Shown piece by piece: positions 5,691-20,600 of a DNA stretch of 23,953 bases (position 1 is the stretch's first letter; every line of letters starts with the position of its first letter). The DNA comes from Candidatus Thorarchaeota archaeon (GTDB lineage: Archaea; Asgardarchaeota; Thorarchaeia; Thorarchaeales; Thorarchaeaceae): the NCBI GenBank assembly GCA_016839345.1, contig JAEOUL010000173.1, positions 1 to 23,953 on the forward strand. Direction: 5' to 3'. Both the position numbers and the translations under genes were made by a program. The notes below the pieces were generated by a model, which saw only the letters and a program-made list of their open reading frames with translations, had not been told where the DNA came from and ran no database searches.

Positions 5691-8600
5691 ATGAAAAAGG
5701 CATTGGTGGCTTTTACAATAATATTCATTTTCTTAGTACCTTTAGCTAGTGGTCCGGCTTCTGAGGATATGGTTCCTTTTTCTGGGAATAATAGGTATGG
5801 AGAAGATGATTTTCTTCTAAGTGATTGGCAGGATACAGGGTCAGGAAATGGAGGACCTCTGAATGGAAAGCTCAATGGAGTCAAGGTCTCAAGTGGAACA
5901 TCTGTGATTGACTATTCTCATTCTGGGTATATTGGAATTGACCCACCGCTGGGTTGGAGTTCCGAACAGCTAGAAGGACAACTCAACCATCTTTCAATGT
6001 GGGTAGATGATGTCTTGGTCAATCCAGATCTTGACGATAGGAACCAGGAAATCTGGTTTCCAATCGAGGATTATCCGGAGTACAATGGTGACTGGTTCAA
6101 TGTTCCAGATGGCTGGACTATAGTAAAAAACGACGCACCCCCATCTGGAACTCAACACCCCCAGCATGGTTACTTCGAGTTTAACGGCTACATCGGAGAA
6201 GGATATGACAACACCTATGGTTGGAGATTTGATGCCAATTATGACAGCAGTGCACTTCTAGATCCAACAATTGGAGTTTACATAAGTCAGCAAATCCCTG
6301 TCTCATGGAGAAAAGTTTACTCTGCTGAGATTACTTTCCGATATTATGTTTCAAGCGTTTCAACATTGGATGATAATGTGTTTATCTTTACACGATTAGA
6401 AGGTCATGTTTCGAAATATCATGTGTTCGACATAGGCTCCCCTACAGACACTTGGCTCCAAACCACAATGACCATTCCTTCAACATTCTTTGAGTCTTTG
6501 GAAAATATTGATTCTATGCTTTTTGACATTGGTATTGGGACCGATATAGATGGGACAACAACTGCGGCGGATCACGAGGTGTATATTGATGAAATAGATT
6601 TGAGACTTCAAGTACGACCTTTTCCAGAACAGATTGACCTCCGAGCAAATGGAGCTCGTGTGACTGGTTCAATTCAAGGGAGTGTCAGTCCATATGTTCC
6701 CGATGGAAGCAATAGGGATTGCTATAGTGCCCCCGATTCCAATGGAGGATCAGGTGGAGTAGATCTCAATGGCTATAGTGACAATGGGTGGTTAGATGTT
6801 GGTGCGGATGTACCAGCCTATCCTGACTGGAGTACAGCATATGATTATCAGGTAGGTCTTCAATTTCCATTGCATATACCTCAAGGTTCAGCAATCACAT
6901 CAGCCTCACTTCAAGTTGAAACACCCAGTGATTCAACAGGTTATCCCGGAATGCGCATCTATGTTGCGGCGGAGGACAATGTTGCTGCGTTCACAAGTGG
7001 ATACCCACTTCTTCCTGATAGATACAATTGGGTGAATACAGGTGTCTACTGGCTTCCATCTTCGTGGACAGCTAATGGAAGATATACCACACCGGACATA
7101 TCCGCACTCATCCAAGAAGTTGTATCACGACCAGGGTGGCAGAGTGGAAACTACATCTGTATAATGATTGATTATGCCTATTCAGACCAACAGTATGCAT
7201 ACAACCAGATTAAGGGTTCATCAGGATTTGATCAGGCAGATCTTGCTAGATTATTTGTAGACTATATTGAAGTAGCCTCCTCAGATACAATACCCAGCTT
7301 CCGGTTTAACAAGAACGTCATCATTGACCACACTAAGGTCGTTTCGGATCTTCAAGACTTTCCAGTCCTTGTTGATATTTGGGATGAGAATCTTCACCTC
7401 AATGTGCAACCAGATGGTGATGACATTGCATTCCTCTACAATAATCAGGTCATACCCCATGAGCTTGAACTGTTTGACAAGAAGGGAAATGGAACTCATG
7501 CACATCTGGTTTGTTGGGTCAAAGTTCCTCATCTTTCATCTGTTGAGGACACGACTGTGGTCATGGTTTATGGTGATGAGGACCTCGGAAGTCAAGACGA
7601 CACCCGGAATGTGTGGGATTCTGATTATACTGCAGTTTGGCATTTGAATGATAACCCAGCTCAACCACAATGGGATTCCACTTATGCGGATATTCTACCG
7701 CACCAACCTCAAATCCACGATAGTACATTGCAAGGTCTTGATGGTTTAACCTATGGGACAATGACATCCACTGATAGTGTGACTGGTCAAATTGGAAATG
7801 CAGTTGATCTTGAAGGTGTGAATGACTTTGTTGATTTTGGAAACCCAACAGAATTGCAGATGACTGGGGCATTTACCGTCGAAGCATGGTTTAATGCCGA
7901 TTTCATAGATAATGATTATCTTGTTGTCAAATCAGGTGAAGAAAACTATCGTGGGTGGGATATCAGTTTTGATGACGACCCAAGTATCAGTCCTGCAGGA
8001 TGGGTCATGTTTCGGTTCAGTCCAGATGGTATAAGCACCGATATTGTTGGTTACGAGCGTGTTGATACAGGTCAATGGTACCATGTAGTTGGTGTGTTCT
8101 ATCCTTCATCATATGCAAGATTTTACTTGAATGGCGAGTTGGTAGATGAGGTAACAACAGGAATACCAGCATCTGTGAACGATCCTAGTCGACCTCTTAG
8201 AATTGGTCGTAGATCTGACAATCCAGGCGGAACATCCTATCTCGATGCAATAATTGATGAAGTACGAATTTCGAGCGTTGCTCGATCAGATGCATGGATA
8301 AGAACTCAGTATATCAATCAACGAAATCCAGAACTGTTCTTGACTGTGAGCGAAGAGGTCATCAACTTCCAATATATGAAAGACATCACTATTGATCATA
8401 ACAAAGTAGCATCTGACATCAGCGGGTTTCCAGTATTGATTGACATTTATGATTCTGATTTGCGAACAAATGTCCAACCAGATGGTGATGACATAATGTT
8501 TTCCTCAAATGGTAGGAGTCTCTCACATGAAATCGAGCTTTTCGACCAACTGTATAACTCAACACACGCACACTTAATCGCATGGGTAAGAGCTGATCTC

Positions 8601-11600
8601 TCTTCTATGTCGGACACTGTAATCACTATGTACTATTCAAATCCTGCTTTGGGGAACCAAGAGAGTCCTGAGGAAGTCTGGCGAAATCGGTATCAAGGCG
8701 TATGGCACCTTGGGAATGACCCTTCGGATGCGTTGCCAGCCCCCCAAATCATTGATAGCTCATACAATGATAATGATGGAACCACATATGGATCCATGAC
8801 TCAAGAGGATCTAGTTTCTGGCCAAATAGGCAACGCTCTTGAATTCGATGGTTCAGATGACTATGTCAACTCTGGAAATACTGTTCCACTCTCAGTAGGT
8901 TATAACAATTTTGTCATGAGTTTGTGGTTTGCCACGCTTGATGTAGATGTACCACTTGCTATCAAAGGAGCAATAGGAACAGATGCCTACAGATACATGC
9001 TTTCAGTCACGAGCTCAGGGACAATAAAAGCAGAGATTGACGACAATTCTGTTTCGCCTGGAAAAATCAGCATATACTCCGCAACTGCTCTAAATGATGG
9101 TTTATGGCATTATGCTGTTATGGTGAGGGATGGGAGTTGGTTACGTCTCTATATCGATGGGGTTGAAGTGCCAACTTCACCAGTAGACATCACAGGATAC
9201 GGAAGTATCAACTCGGTGGAGCCATTTCTGATTGCAGCATGTGATAACTATGATAACGCTGGAAACCCGAATCTCTTTGCAGCAGCTCAGCTCGACGAAG
9301 TTCGAGTCCTCAGTCATACACTCACTCCTGAATGGATACTCACAGAGTTTAACAATCAGGATGATTCATCTAACTTCTACTCCCTAGGAATCGAACATGA
9401 AGTGCAAATTCCTGAGGAAGTTCCGTTCAGATTCATGTACAAGAAAGACTTCATAATTGACCATAACAAGGTGGAATCAGACCTGACTGGATTTCCAGTT
9501 CTTATTGATATTTATGACACAGATCTCAGAACTGATGTACAGACAGACGGTGATGATATTATATTTGTAAAGGACGGATGGATGCTCTCACACGAAGTTG
9601 AGCTATTTGAGCGATCATACAATTCTTCGCATGCACATCTTATAGCTTGGGTAAGACTGGATATATCATCTGTGTCTGATACTATCTTCTCAATGTTTTA
9701 TGGAAACCCTTATTCAAACAGTTATGAAGATCCTGAGGGTGTTTGGGACACCTCCTTTGCGGCTGTGTGGCATCTCAGTGAAAATCCGGCAGGGACTGTT
9801 TATGATAGCACAGCAAATGGAAACGATGGCATTGGACTCCCAATTGGCTCTGAACCTACTCTTCAGACAGGGAAAATATATGGATGTTCTGAGTTTTATG
9901 GAGAAGCCACTAACGATCGAATCGAGGCGCCCCACTCAGCTTCGCTTGTTCTTCAAAATGACATGTTGGTAGAAGCATGGGTGCGGACGACCAATACAGA
10001 TTCTACATCAGATGTGATAGTTTCAAAATGGGGTGATGTGGGTCATAGGAATTATTGGCTTGGTAAACTGGATGGAGTGAGTCTTGCATTTTATGTTGAT
10101 AACACACAGAGTGTTACTGCGTCACTTAGCCTAGTAAATGATGGGGACTGGCATCATGTTGTAGGTGTAGCAAATGCAAGCACTGGCGAGCTACTTTTGT
10201 ATATTGACGGAGTTGAACGGGGTAGTGCACCGTATAGTGGTTCAACTCAAACTGGTACATCAGTAATTCAAATCGGTAACAATCCAGGTTCAGTCGGTTT
10301 CATTCAGGAGTGGGATGGTCGCATAGATGAAGTTCGGGTTTCAAACTCCTATCGAAGCCTAGGTTGGATTCTAACGGAATATAATAATCAGGATGATCCT
10401 TCAAGTTTCTTCACTGTGGGTCCAGAAGTAGGTTCTGAGCCTTTGGATTTCACATACAAGAAGGATATCACAATTGATCATACAAAGGTTAGTACAGACC
10501 TCAGTGACTTTCCGTTGCTTATAGACATCTATGACCCTGATTTAAGAACGAAGGTTCAGTCTGATGGTGATGATATAGTATTCAAATCTGGTGGGTCGAT
10601 ACTTCCTCACGAGATAGAAGTCTTTGAGCAATCCTATAATGATAGCCATGCACATCTAGTGGCTTGGGTTTCGGCAGACCTTCTATCATCGATTGATACA
10701 GTAATCACGATGTATTATGGTAATCCAACAATTGAAAACCAAGAATTTGCTACAGGTGTGTGGAATTCCAATTTCAAGGGCGTCTGGCATCTTAGTGAAG
10801 ACCCGGCTGGAACATTCTATGATTCGACTGGAAATTTGAATCACGGAACGGGATACAATCTTCAATCAGATGATCAGGTCGATGGACAGATTGATGGGAG
10901 CATTGATTTCGACAATATACAGGACTATATTGAATGTGGAAATGACACTTCGTTGAATGTGGGTTCTAATGATTTCTCACTTTCCTTATGGTTCAAGTAT
11001 GACGGTGTGGACATGGGAGTCCTTGCTGGAAAAGGTGCTGTACTTTCTGCTAGAAGATATCGAATTAGCATAGAATCAGGTCCAGGAATGTTGATGGCAG
11101 AAATTGACGACGACAATACCGTATCGAAGAACATCTTCTCGACTTCAACCTACGGTGACAATTTGTGGCACCATGTTTCTATGGTAAGAGATGGCAACAA
11201 CCTTCGGCTATACATTGATGGAGTGGAGGACCCTAATTCTCCAATAGATATTACAGGTTATGGTAGTCTTGATGAGGTAGAGTCATTTTACATAAACGCA
11301 TTCCGTAGTGAAGTTGCTGGTACTCTTGGCTATTGGTCCACAGCAAACACAGATGAGGTGCGTGTTGCCAAGATGGCACTCTCACCCGAGTGGATTGCAA
11401 CTGAATACAGTAACCAGAATGACCCGTCCAGCTTCTATACCGTTGAACCGGAAACAATTCTGCAGTCAGAGATTCAACCTGGCGTTCAGGCTCCTGAATT
11501 TAAACACAGGAAAGATTTGATAGTAGACCATACGAAAGTTGTTGAAGATCTATTCGACTTCCCTATGCTCATTGACATATTTGATGCGGATCTCAAAACG

Positions 11601-14600
11601 GATGTGCAATCTGATGGAGATGACATCATGTTCAAGTCGGGATACATCTGGTGTCCACACGAGATTACGTTGTTCGATCAGTCATACAACGAAACACATG
11701 CTCATCTTATTGTTTGGGTCAAGACTGACCTTTCGTCTTCAATTGATACAACAATCACGATGTATTATGGCAATCCTGATTTGCCATCTCAAGAAAATCC
11801 GAATGCAGTATGGGGTAATTATGTTGGCGTGTGGCATCTTGATGACAGTCCAACAGGAACAGTACTTGATAGCAGCCACTATAGAAATGATGGTGTAACT
11901 TTAGGATCCATGAGCGGCTCAGATTTGATCCCAGCCCAAATAGGGAGTGGATTTGAGTTGGACGGAATTGATGACATGATCAATGTATCAGAGAGTTCCA
12001 GCTTGGATTCTGTAAAATATGCAGGGACTCTGTCACTCTGGATAAATTGGGTAGATTCCTCTGATGGGGGCTATCAACGTATTATGACAACCACTGATCG
12101 CTTCATTCTAAATCCATCTCCGCCACCTATTCTTTTACAAGATGATGGTTTTGAATGGGCGGTACAGGGAGATGGTGACAATTACTTCTATCCTTGGGGT
12201 GGGAATAGTATTGATTATAATCTCGCCACTGATCCATTTACCAACGATGTATGGCATCATATTGCAGTCACATTGGATTATACTACGAAATCTGTTGTGA
12301 TCTATATGGATGGAACACCATTGGCTTTTGCCCTTGAGTATGTACCAACAGAATGGACACAACTAGCCTCCCTTGGAGATTGGTTATGGGGAGGAAATCA
12401 ACTTGATGCTGCGAGTCACTTTCTAGGGAAATTTGATGAAATCCGAGTTTCTAATGCTGTTAGATCTTCAGGATGGATGCTAACAGAATACAATAATCAG
12501 TACAATCCAAGCTCCTTCTATTCTATTGGATTAGAAGAAGAAATCAGTGGTACAGGATATACCTTTACTACAGATTCTGAGTCAAGCGTAACAATTGGAG
12601 CTGTACTATCACTTGGAGTTCAGACCGCCACACTTAGTTACGCCAATGATTTTTCCATAGGTACATCGTTCTCAATTGAAAATGGCAGTCTACCAATTTG
12701 GACTGCCAACGTGATGGTTTCTCCACCACCTGAATTGGACGCAGTATCAATCGAGATTTCTTATCCTGAGGGCGAGTGGTGGCCATTTTCGGTTAAAACT
12801 CCCTCAGGAGTGGAGAAAACTTTCACTACCGATTGGACTTGTTTTGGTGGAAAATTAATGATTGGATCAACAACAATCGATGAATATGGAATGTGGAAGA
12901 TTCAGTTCTTGGATAGGAATCATGTTCTTGATATGCAGATGGGTCCAAGTGGGGGGCCTTATTCACAAACCAGTACGTTCACTCTGGGTGAAGATATGGT
13001 GTATCGGGTTTGGAGTTCTGGAACCATTGGTTCGACTATTTCCCTCGAGTTAATTGATCCCTCAGGATTGACATGGTATTCTGGTTCTACAACATTCCAG
13101 GGACCCAGTTTTGCACTGCCGTACAATCACCGAAAAACCTTGACTATTAGTCATGAGAATGTTGCTGAAGATCTTGTCAACTTCCCTGTACTCGTCAATA
13201 TTTTTGACACCGATCTTCGCACAGACGTGCGGCCTGATGGCAGAGATATTGCGTTCACGATTGGAGAGGAAACGCTTTCACATGAGATAGAACTTTTCAA
13301 TCAGACCTTCAACTCAACTCATGCTCATCTCGCAGCATGGGTGAATGTGCCTTTGCTCTCAGGCTCAGTTGATACAACAATCACAATGTATTATGGAAAC
13401 CCCCTAGCTCCCATTGTTTATGACTCAGGACCTGTCTGGGATTCTGGTTATCTAGGAGTATGGCATCTAGGAGAAAGCGGAACTGGAGCACTCGATGAAT
13501 ATTTGGATAGCGGTCAATACAAACATCATGGACAAGGTGGTGAAGGAAACACCTCATTTGTACCAACTCAAACACTTGGCAAGATTGGTTCAGGGCAAGA
13601 TTTCAACAATCTTGATGGGTATTACGACCTAATTGACTGTGGTGACAGTCCACTTTGGAACATTGATGGGTATCAAATAACACTAGAGGCATGGATTCAG
13701 CACGATATCACTCCGAATACCCATGTTTATGGTGTAATGAACCACAAGGGTTGGTATGATGGATACAGCCTGTTCATCAATTACGGTGGTGGTTCAACCC
13801 TAAAACCCACATTCAGCCTACCGGGTGATACACATCAGCTTAGGGGTGCTGATGATGTCACAGGCGGAGCGTGGCATCACATTGTAGCCACTTATGATGG
13901 TTCTCTGATGAGGATTTATGTCGATGGCACACAGGATCCAACTGTTCTAGCAAAGTCTGATGCAATATTGCCTTCCTCATATGAGCAAGGTTTCTGGATA
14001 GGACATGGGGACCAACCGAAGGACAGAATTTGGAGTGCGGAATGGGATGGCCAAATAGATGAGGTGCGTATTTCAGATGTGGTACGCTCAGCTGGTTGGA
14101 TTCAGACCCAGTTTGAGAATCAAGATAATCCAGGTAATTTCTATTCTATTGGAGCAGAAGAGGCTATCGGGTATTCAGAGTCAGCTTCAATCAACTTGGA
14201 TACTTCAGCTCCTGCAGGTCTTTGGTATGCTACAGCCCGATATAGCGATAGCAGTACTGGTCTAAATTACAGGACAGGTATGGTCACCCGGAGCTTCATC
14301 GTTCAGCGTGGAACTTCATTAAGCCTAATAGCACCTGGAGACGCTGTAGCGGATGGTATTTCAACAAAACTCATTGGTGAACAACTCTACGTTGAATTTG
14401 AATTAGAAGACACATTGACAACAGCATTGGTTAGTGGGGCAACGGTATCCATGAATTGGAGTGTTGGTGGTGTACCAACTGATATCCAACTAAATGATTA
14501 TGGAGATGGGAGATATGGTAAGACACTCAACACATCTGATTTGGAAAGTTATGGACGGTGGCGGCTAGATCTTGTATCATCTCACCCATTCTATACAGAA

Positions 14601-17600
14601 GCCCCGGACTTCTTCTATTTGGACCTCTCGCATAGGACTTTCCTTACCTATGAACCTCCAATTGATACTCCATTTGGAGATGATTTTCAAATCAAGCTCA
14701 CATTACAAGACCAATTCGACAATTCTCCATTGACAGGTGCGAGTATCTCATGTAATGCAACAATTCTGGGTTCACCAATCGATTATGGAAATGGAACATA
14801 TCTGGTGACAGTTGATAGCACAGGTTTCTCTACTGGAGAGAATACATTCAGATTCACAGCTACACCAAGTACATCGTACCTGCTAAGTAGCAGTATTGAT
14901 GTTTCGTTCAACTATCGACCCATTGCTACAGAAACAATACCTCTTAGCCCTGATTCTGTTGAAGCTCCATGGGGTCAACAGGCCAATGCAAGCATATTCT
15001 GGTCTGACGTCGACCACGCAGGAATAGGAGTGGATGGAGGTGCAATATCGATATCTCCATCTGTTGAGATTCAATCCTTTGATGAAGGAAGTGGTTATTA
15101 CAATATCACAATCGATGTGAGTTCCTTCGCACCTGGAACCTACTTCTTCAATTTGACATGTTCAAAACTGAACTATCAATCATCTACGGCAACGATAAGC
15201 ATCACAATCCTATCTCATAGGACTATAGCAAGTGTGGACTATAATTCCACTATACCTGTTGGAACTAGTGTATACTTTGAGGTTTCATGGTTAGATTTGG
15301 ACCAAGACTCAATAATAATAGATATTGGTAACCTAAGTCAGGTGACCCTAGATTGGGGGATTGGAAGTGATAGTTTTCCTGGTTTTAGTTTCTGGTTAGA
15401 TACAAGTGGTTGGACGGTTGGGTCTTACACCATTAATCTATCAATCAGCGCTTTTGACTCTCCAAGATTCTACATGGATTCTTACATTGAAATTCAACTT
15501 GAGATCCGAAAACTGAATGTACACCTGAGTTGGAATCCTCTTGAGCCATTTCCAAATGGAAACGACTTTGTGATATTTGTCTATGTGAATGTCAGTGAAT
15601 ATGGAAGTCCGATTGATGGTACACCTCTTTCGGGACTTGACCAGACATATTTCAGTGCAAGAAACGAAACGGGCGATCCTTATTTCTTCAAGAGCTTTAC
15701 CAACCTCGGAGATGGACTCTATCAAATAACCATTGACAGTACACGGTTTCTTGAGGGGCTGTACAAGATTATTATTTTCGTTGATTTTCTAGCAGGAGAA
15801 AACTACAGAGACAGCAGCACTCCTGAGATTCCATTTACCTACCGCCCGATTCTCACTTATCTTTCATCTCCAGACTATCCAACTGTGACAACCAGTTTTG
15901 ACACAAATGTCACAATAACACTGTCATATGTTGATATTGACCATATTCAGAATATTACGATTGGCACAATAACCTCAGAGGGAGCATCGATTGTTTGGCA
16001 ACACATAGGGAATGGAGTATATGAGGTTTTGATTATTGTACAGGGTTGGGACCTCGGTACTCATGAGGTGAATCTAACAGCGGATGCGAGTGGGTACCAA
16101 GCGAAAACACTAACCTTCCAGATACTCGTTCAAATTGCATATGCATATGCGAGATCTTCAGTTTCAATCATCGATTTACCAGTTGGTGATACCGCAGTCT
16201 TCTATGCAGACTATTGGGATATTACGCATGACGAACCAATTCTTGGTGCAACTATCAATCATAACTGGACTTATGCTTTGAGTATTACTTGGACTGGGGA
16301 GCAATATCGAATTGAACTACCTAGCATGAACTATGATGCACTTGGTTCGTACCTGATAATGTTTAACTTTTCAAAAGGCTCAAACTATCAATTTGGATAC
16401 TTCAACATGAGCATTATTCTTAGGACGCATTTAACAGAGTTCAGACTCGCAGGCGCTATCGAACCAACAAGCTACAATGCAATGGTCAACATATCTGTTT
16501 ATTGTGGCGACCTCGATAATGATGAGGGTATTATTGAATCACAAGTTAGTCTTTCAGTATATGGTGATTCAGGTTTGATTCTTTCGACATATATGAATGA
16601 TACTTTGCTAGGAAATGGATATTACATTATTAGATTCGCAGCCACGAATTTGGGGCCTGATGGTATCTTCAATCTTACAGTGTACTTTAACTGGACGGGA
16701 CCTGTTCAGAAGTACTACAATAGTGTACTGCTAGCTTCTGTAAAAATAATAGGAGAGGCTTCGGATCTCAGTTTGATTTATTCTGCTGAACCTACTCCGT
16801 ACCTCGACAACCTAACTTACACCTATTTCTATAGTGAGCTTTACAGTGGAATCGGGATATCAAATGTGTCTGCACCAGCTGGAAATGTGTTTATCTACGT
16901 AGATTTTGTTGGCCAATCATTCAGTCCCTCTCTATATTCAATTACTGAGGATAGCGGAAATCCAGGCTACTATTCAATCGTGTTCAACAGCACAATGTTT
17001 GGAAATCCAGGAGTATACACCATGATTGTATACGTGAATTGGTCGAAAGGTGTTGAACCCGGTTATGGAAACTGGACTGATACTGTTTCAGTTCGTATCA
17101 TTCCAAGAAGCACTGTGATCAATTTAATTCCACCAGAAAGCACTCCATATGGTGTCAATGCAACCTTTTCATTTTCATTCGATGACGTGGTAGAAAGTAC
17201 CACTTACAGAATAGCATTCAGCAGTCAAATGCTGGTCTTTATTGGATTGCCAGATTATTCTATTACCTATAACGAATCTACAAGACTCTTTCATGTTTCC
17301 TTCAATACTAGCATTTTAGGACTCCCTCTAGGTAATCGCCAGTTTACAATAGGTGTAAGTTGGACTGGAGAACCATTTTATGCTAATGTGACAGGGAGAA
17401 CTGTTATTGTTAGTATCAGATTCCGTGAAACAGAGTTTGATTATTCGACCATTAGCCCTACACCCTATGGTGACAATGTGACATTGCTTCTCACTTTCAC
17501 TGATGTCACTTTAGGAGGTTCTCAAGCAATCGATGATGGATCAGTCACATTATACAATGGGACACAAGAAATTCCGTTGTCAGAGTACTCATTCACTCCA

Positions 17601-20600
17601 ATCGGAAACGGGGAGTATGAAATAGAACTCAAGACAACCTACTTCACAAGTCCTGGCACATATACAATTACAGTAGAAATGAGTACGAGCCATTTCTACT
17701 ATGCTGTAGTAACTGCGTCACGAACACTCAGCCTACAATATAGACTAACTTTGCTTCTTATAGAGCCCGTCACAGAAACACCATACAACAACTCTCTAGA
17801 AGTAGTATTTCATTATCGTGATGTTTTGACTCTGGCTGAAATTGGTAATAGTTCAACACAAACAACAATTCAGATTTTGAATGGAAGTTCATGGTTCTTC
17901 AGTTCATTATGGAGAAGTGCTTCAGAAGACTATCTTCTCATAATCCAAACATACAATCACAATCTTGAGATAAACAGAGAATATGTTCTTTGGATCGCGG
18001 TAAGCTATACAGAATCCGCACCATTCTATTTGTCCGCTGAAACTTATATTTCATTCACGCTACGAGAGCGAGATACCAACTTAGAACTCATCTCTTCGCC
18101 AGAGCCAACGCAATATCTTGAGAGCTTCAATTTCTCAGTATATTATCAAGATTCACTGTCATTGAATGGAATCGGTGGAGCTACCATTACTCTAACAGTT
18201 GGAGGAACAGACCTAATTGAAGGAGCGGATTATATACTACTAAGTCCAGCAGATGGTATCTACGACATTTCACTCAATACAACCTCGATAGGACCAGCCG
18301 GAACAACAATAAACCTGGCATTGAGAGCATCTTGGAATTCAATCGCACCATATTACGCCACATCTACGATAAGTCTAACGCTCAGTGTGACGCAGAGAGA
18401 TTCCATCACTGAAATACTATCTTCAATAACACAAGTCAAATATCTTGAAAATATCACCTTTGTGATTAGGTATAGTGATGATGCAACAGGACAGGTTATC
18501 CAGTTCAACAAAGATCAATTGTTGATATATAGTGAAGGAACCCTATTGCAGAGTAATGACTTCTCAATGAATTACCTGGGCTCTAGTTATGAGGTTTCTA
18601 TCAACTCATCAGTATTGAATGTCGGATTAATCAGTAATTGGAATATTACCTTCTTAGTAGATTGGCAGAATAATGTAGCACCATACTATGCAGATGGGAG
18701 AGCATCCGCTTGGGTAAGTGTGGTCAACAGAATCGGGATTGTAATTCGTGATGTGGCACCGACTGTTCCAATATATGACAACATGACACTCAAGTTCACA
18801 TATGTTGATGATTCAACCGGTGTAGGAATCAATAATGCAATCGTATTATTTGACTGTCTTAGTCCAAGTGGCCTTATAGAGGGCGTAGATTTCTGGGTCC
18901 TTCGAAATGCTGGTAATTACTCAATACTTGTTGATACTACAAGTCTAGGAAGTACTGGCACTTTCATGTTCTCTCTTCGTCTACTTTGGAATCCCACCCT
19001 CGAGCCATTTTATCGAAATACAACAATTATTTTCCTTCAAGGAACGGTCCGACTAATTCAGGTGCTACTCACAAATGAAGAACCAAACCCATCTACTGTG
19101 CCTATAAATGAAAACGTTTCTGTTGTCTTGAACCTTCAAGATTTGGATCATGCTATTCCAATCAGTGGAGCAGAAGGTTCATTCTCAGTGAGATACAAGA
19201 CAAATGCATCTGGACCCGCAATATGGAGCATAACTCCGATTTCACCGGGAGTATATGAATTGGTCGTGGATTGTTCTGATGCTGGTGAAATAGGAACCAA
19301 TGCCCTCATAATAACACTATCAATCCCAGACTATCAGACGGTTGAGATACAGGTCCCATTTCAAATAAGACTCCGGACGGGAGAACTGAATGAAATTGAA
19401 GCGCCAAGCACATATTATGGAGAGTCAACATATGTAATTGTAGAGCTTGTTGACACAGATGCAGGTAACGCACCGATTGATAGTGCTATTCTGATAATAA
19501 TATGGCCGGATATCGGATACACACCAGACTATGTGTCAATTGGACCAGGTCTATATAATATCACACTGACAACAGGTAGTCTTGATGCAGACCTCTACAC
19601 GCTCGTAGTTGGTGCACAGAAGAGTGACTACTTCATCTCAGATATTTCTATACCAGTTCAGATACTTAGTATACCTACAGAACTTATTCTTCCTCAGTCT
19701 GTTCCAGATGTCTATTGGGGTGAAGAAGTATCAATCTGGGCAATCTTTAATGACACTCGAGATAGCGTACTAATTTCTGGAGCAACACTTGTCTATCAAT
19801 TCGGAGTTCTGAGTGGTAGTCTTACTGAAGTTGTACCAGATCCAGGAAACTACTCTTTCACCGTTGATACAGGAAATCTCGCCGTGGCTACAACCTACGT
19901 TGTATCAATTACCGCTACTCTGAGTAACTTTGTCACAGTAACCAGCCAACTTACAGTAAATATACTAAAGCTGCCTATTGGACTGATTGTAGTTAGTGAA
20001 GCGCAACCTGAGCTCTTCAAGGGAAGTCCTGTGAATGTTACAGTCTATGTCAATAACACCAATAGTAATACACCGCTGCTGGGAGCAACTGTCGAAGTTA
20101 CTTGGGTCGCAATAGAAACTCAGAGCATCATTCTTTCTCCAGTTCCTGGAATGGATGGATATTACACTGGATTCGTTGATACTAATGATCTACTTGTTGG
20201 AGATTATGTCCTCACCATTAAAGCAGACAGAACTAACTATATTACAGCGACAACCTCTGTTAGTGTGAAAATCAAGCAGATAGCAACTGTAGTCTTGCTT
20301 GATGCGTTGACTTCAACCTACAGTACTCAAACCTTTAACTGGTCAGATATAATTCGAATTGGAGTATATGTTCTAGCACCATCACTGAATGAGTCTTATC
20401 CATTATCAACGGGTCTATCAAACTGCAGTGTGCAATGGTCACTATCAGGCACAATTTATACAGGCGAATTCCTGAATGGAACATCCATTGGGGGACCAGG
20501 ATATTTCTACTTCGATTTTGAAACTTGGGATTATAGAGCGTCCACTTACACACTGAGAATTACAGCTTATCCCAATTTGGGAATGTTTGCTTATTCCAGT

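Noticed and set aside
7324..9972. Several 80-110 codon alternative frames inside the giant gene
   Set aside because: The main frame shows uninterrupted conserved modules across these bases; the alternatives recur at equivalent module positions as reading-frame shadows.
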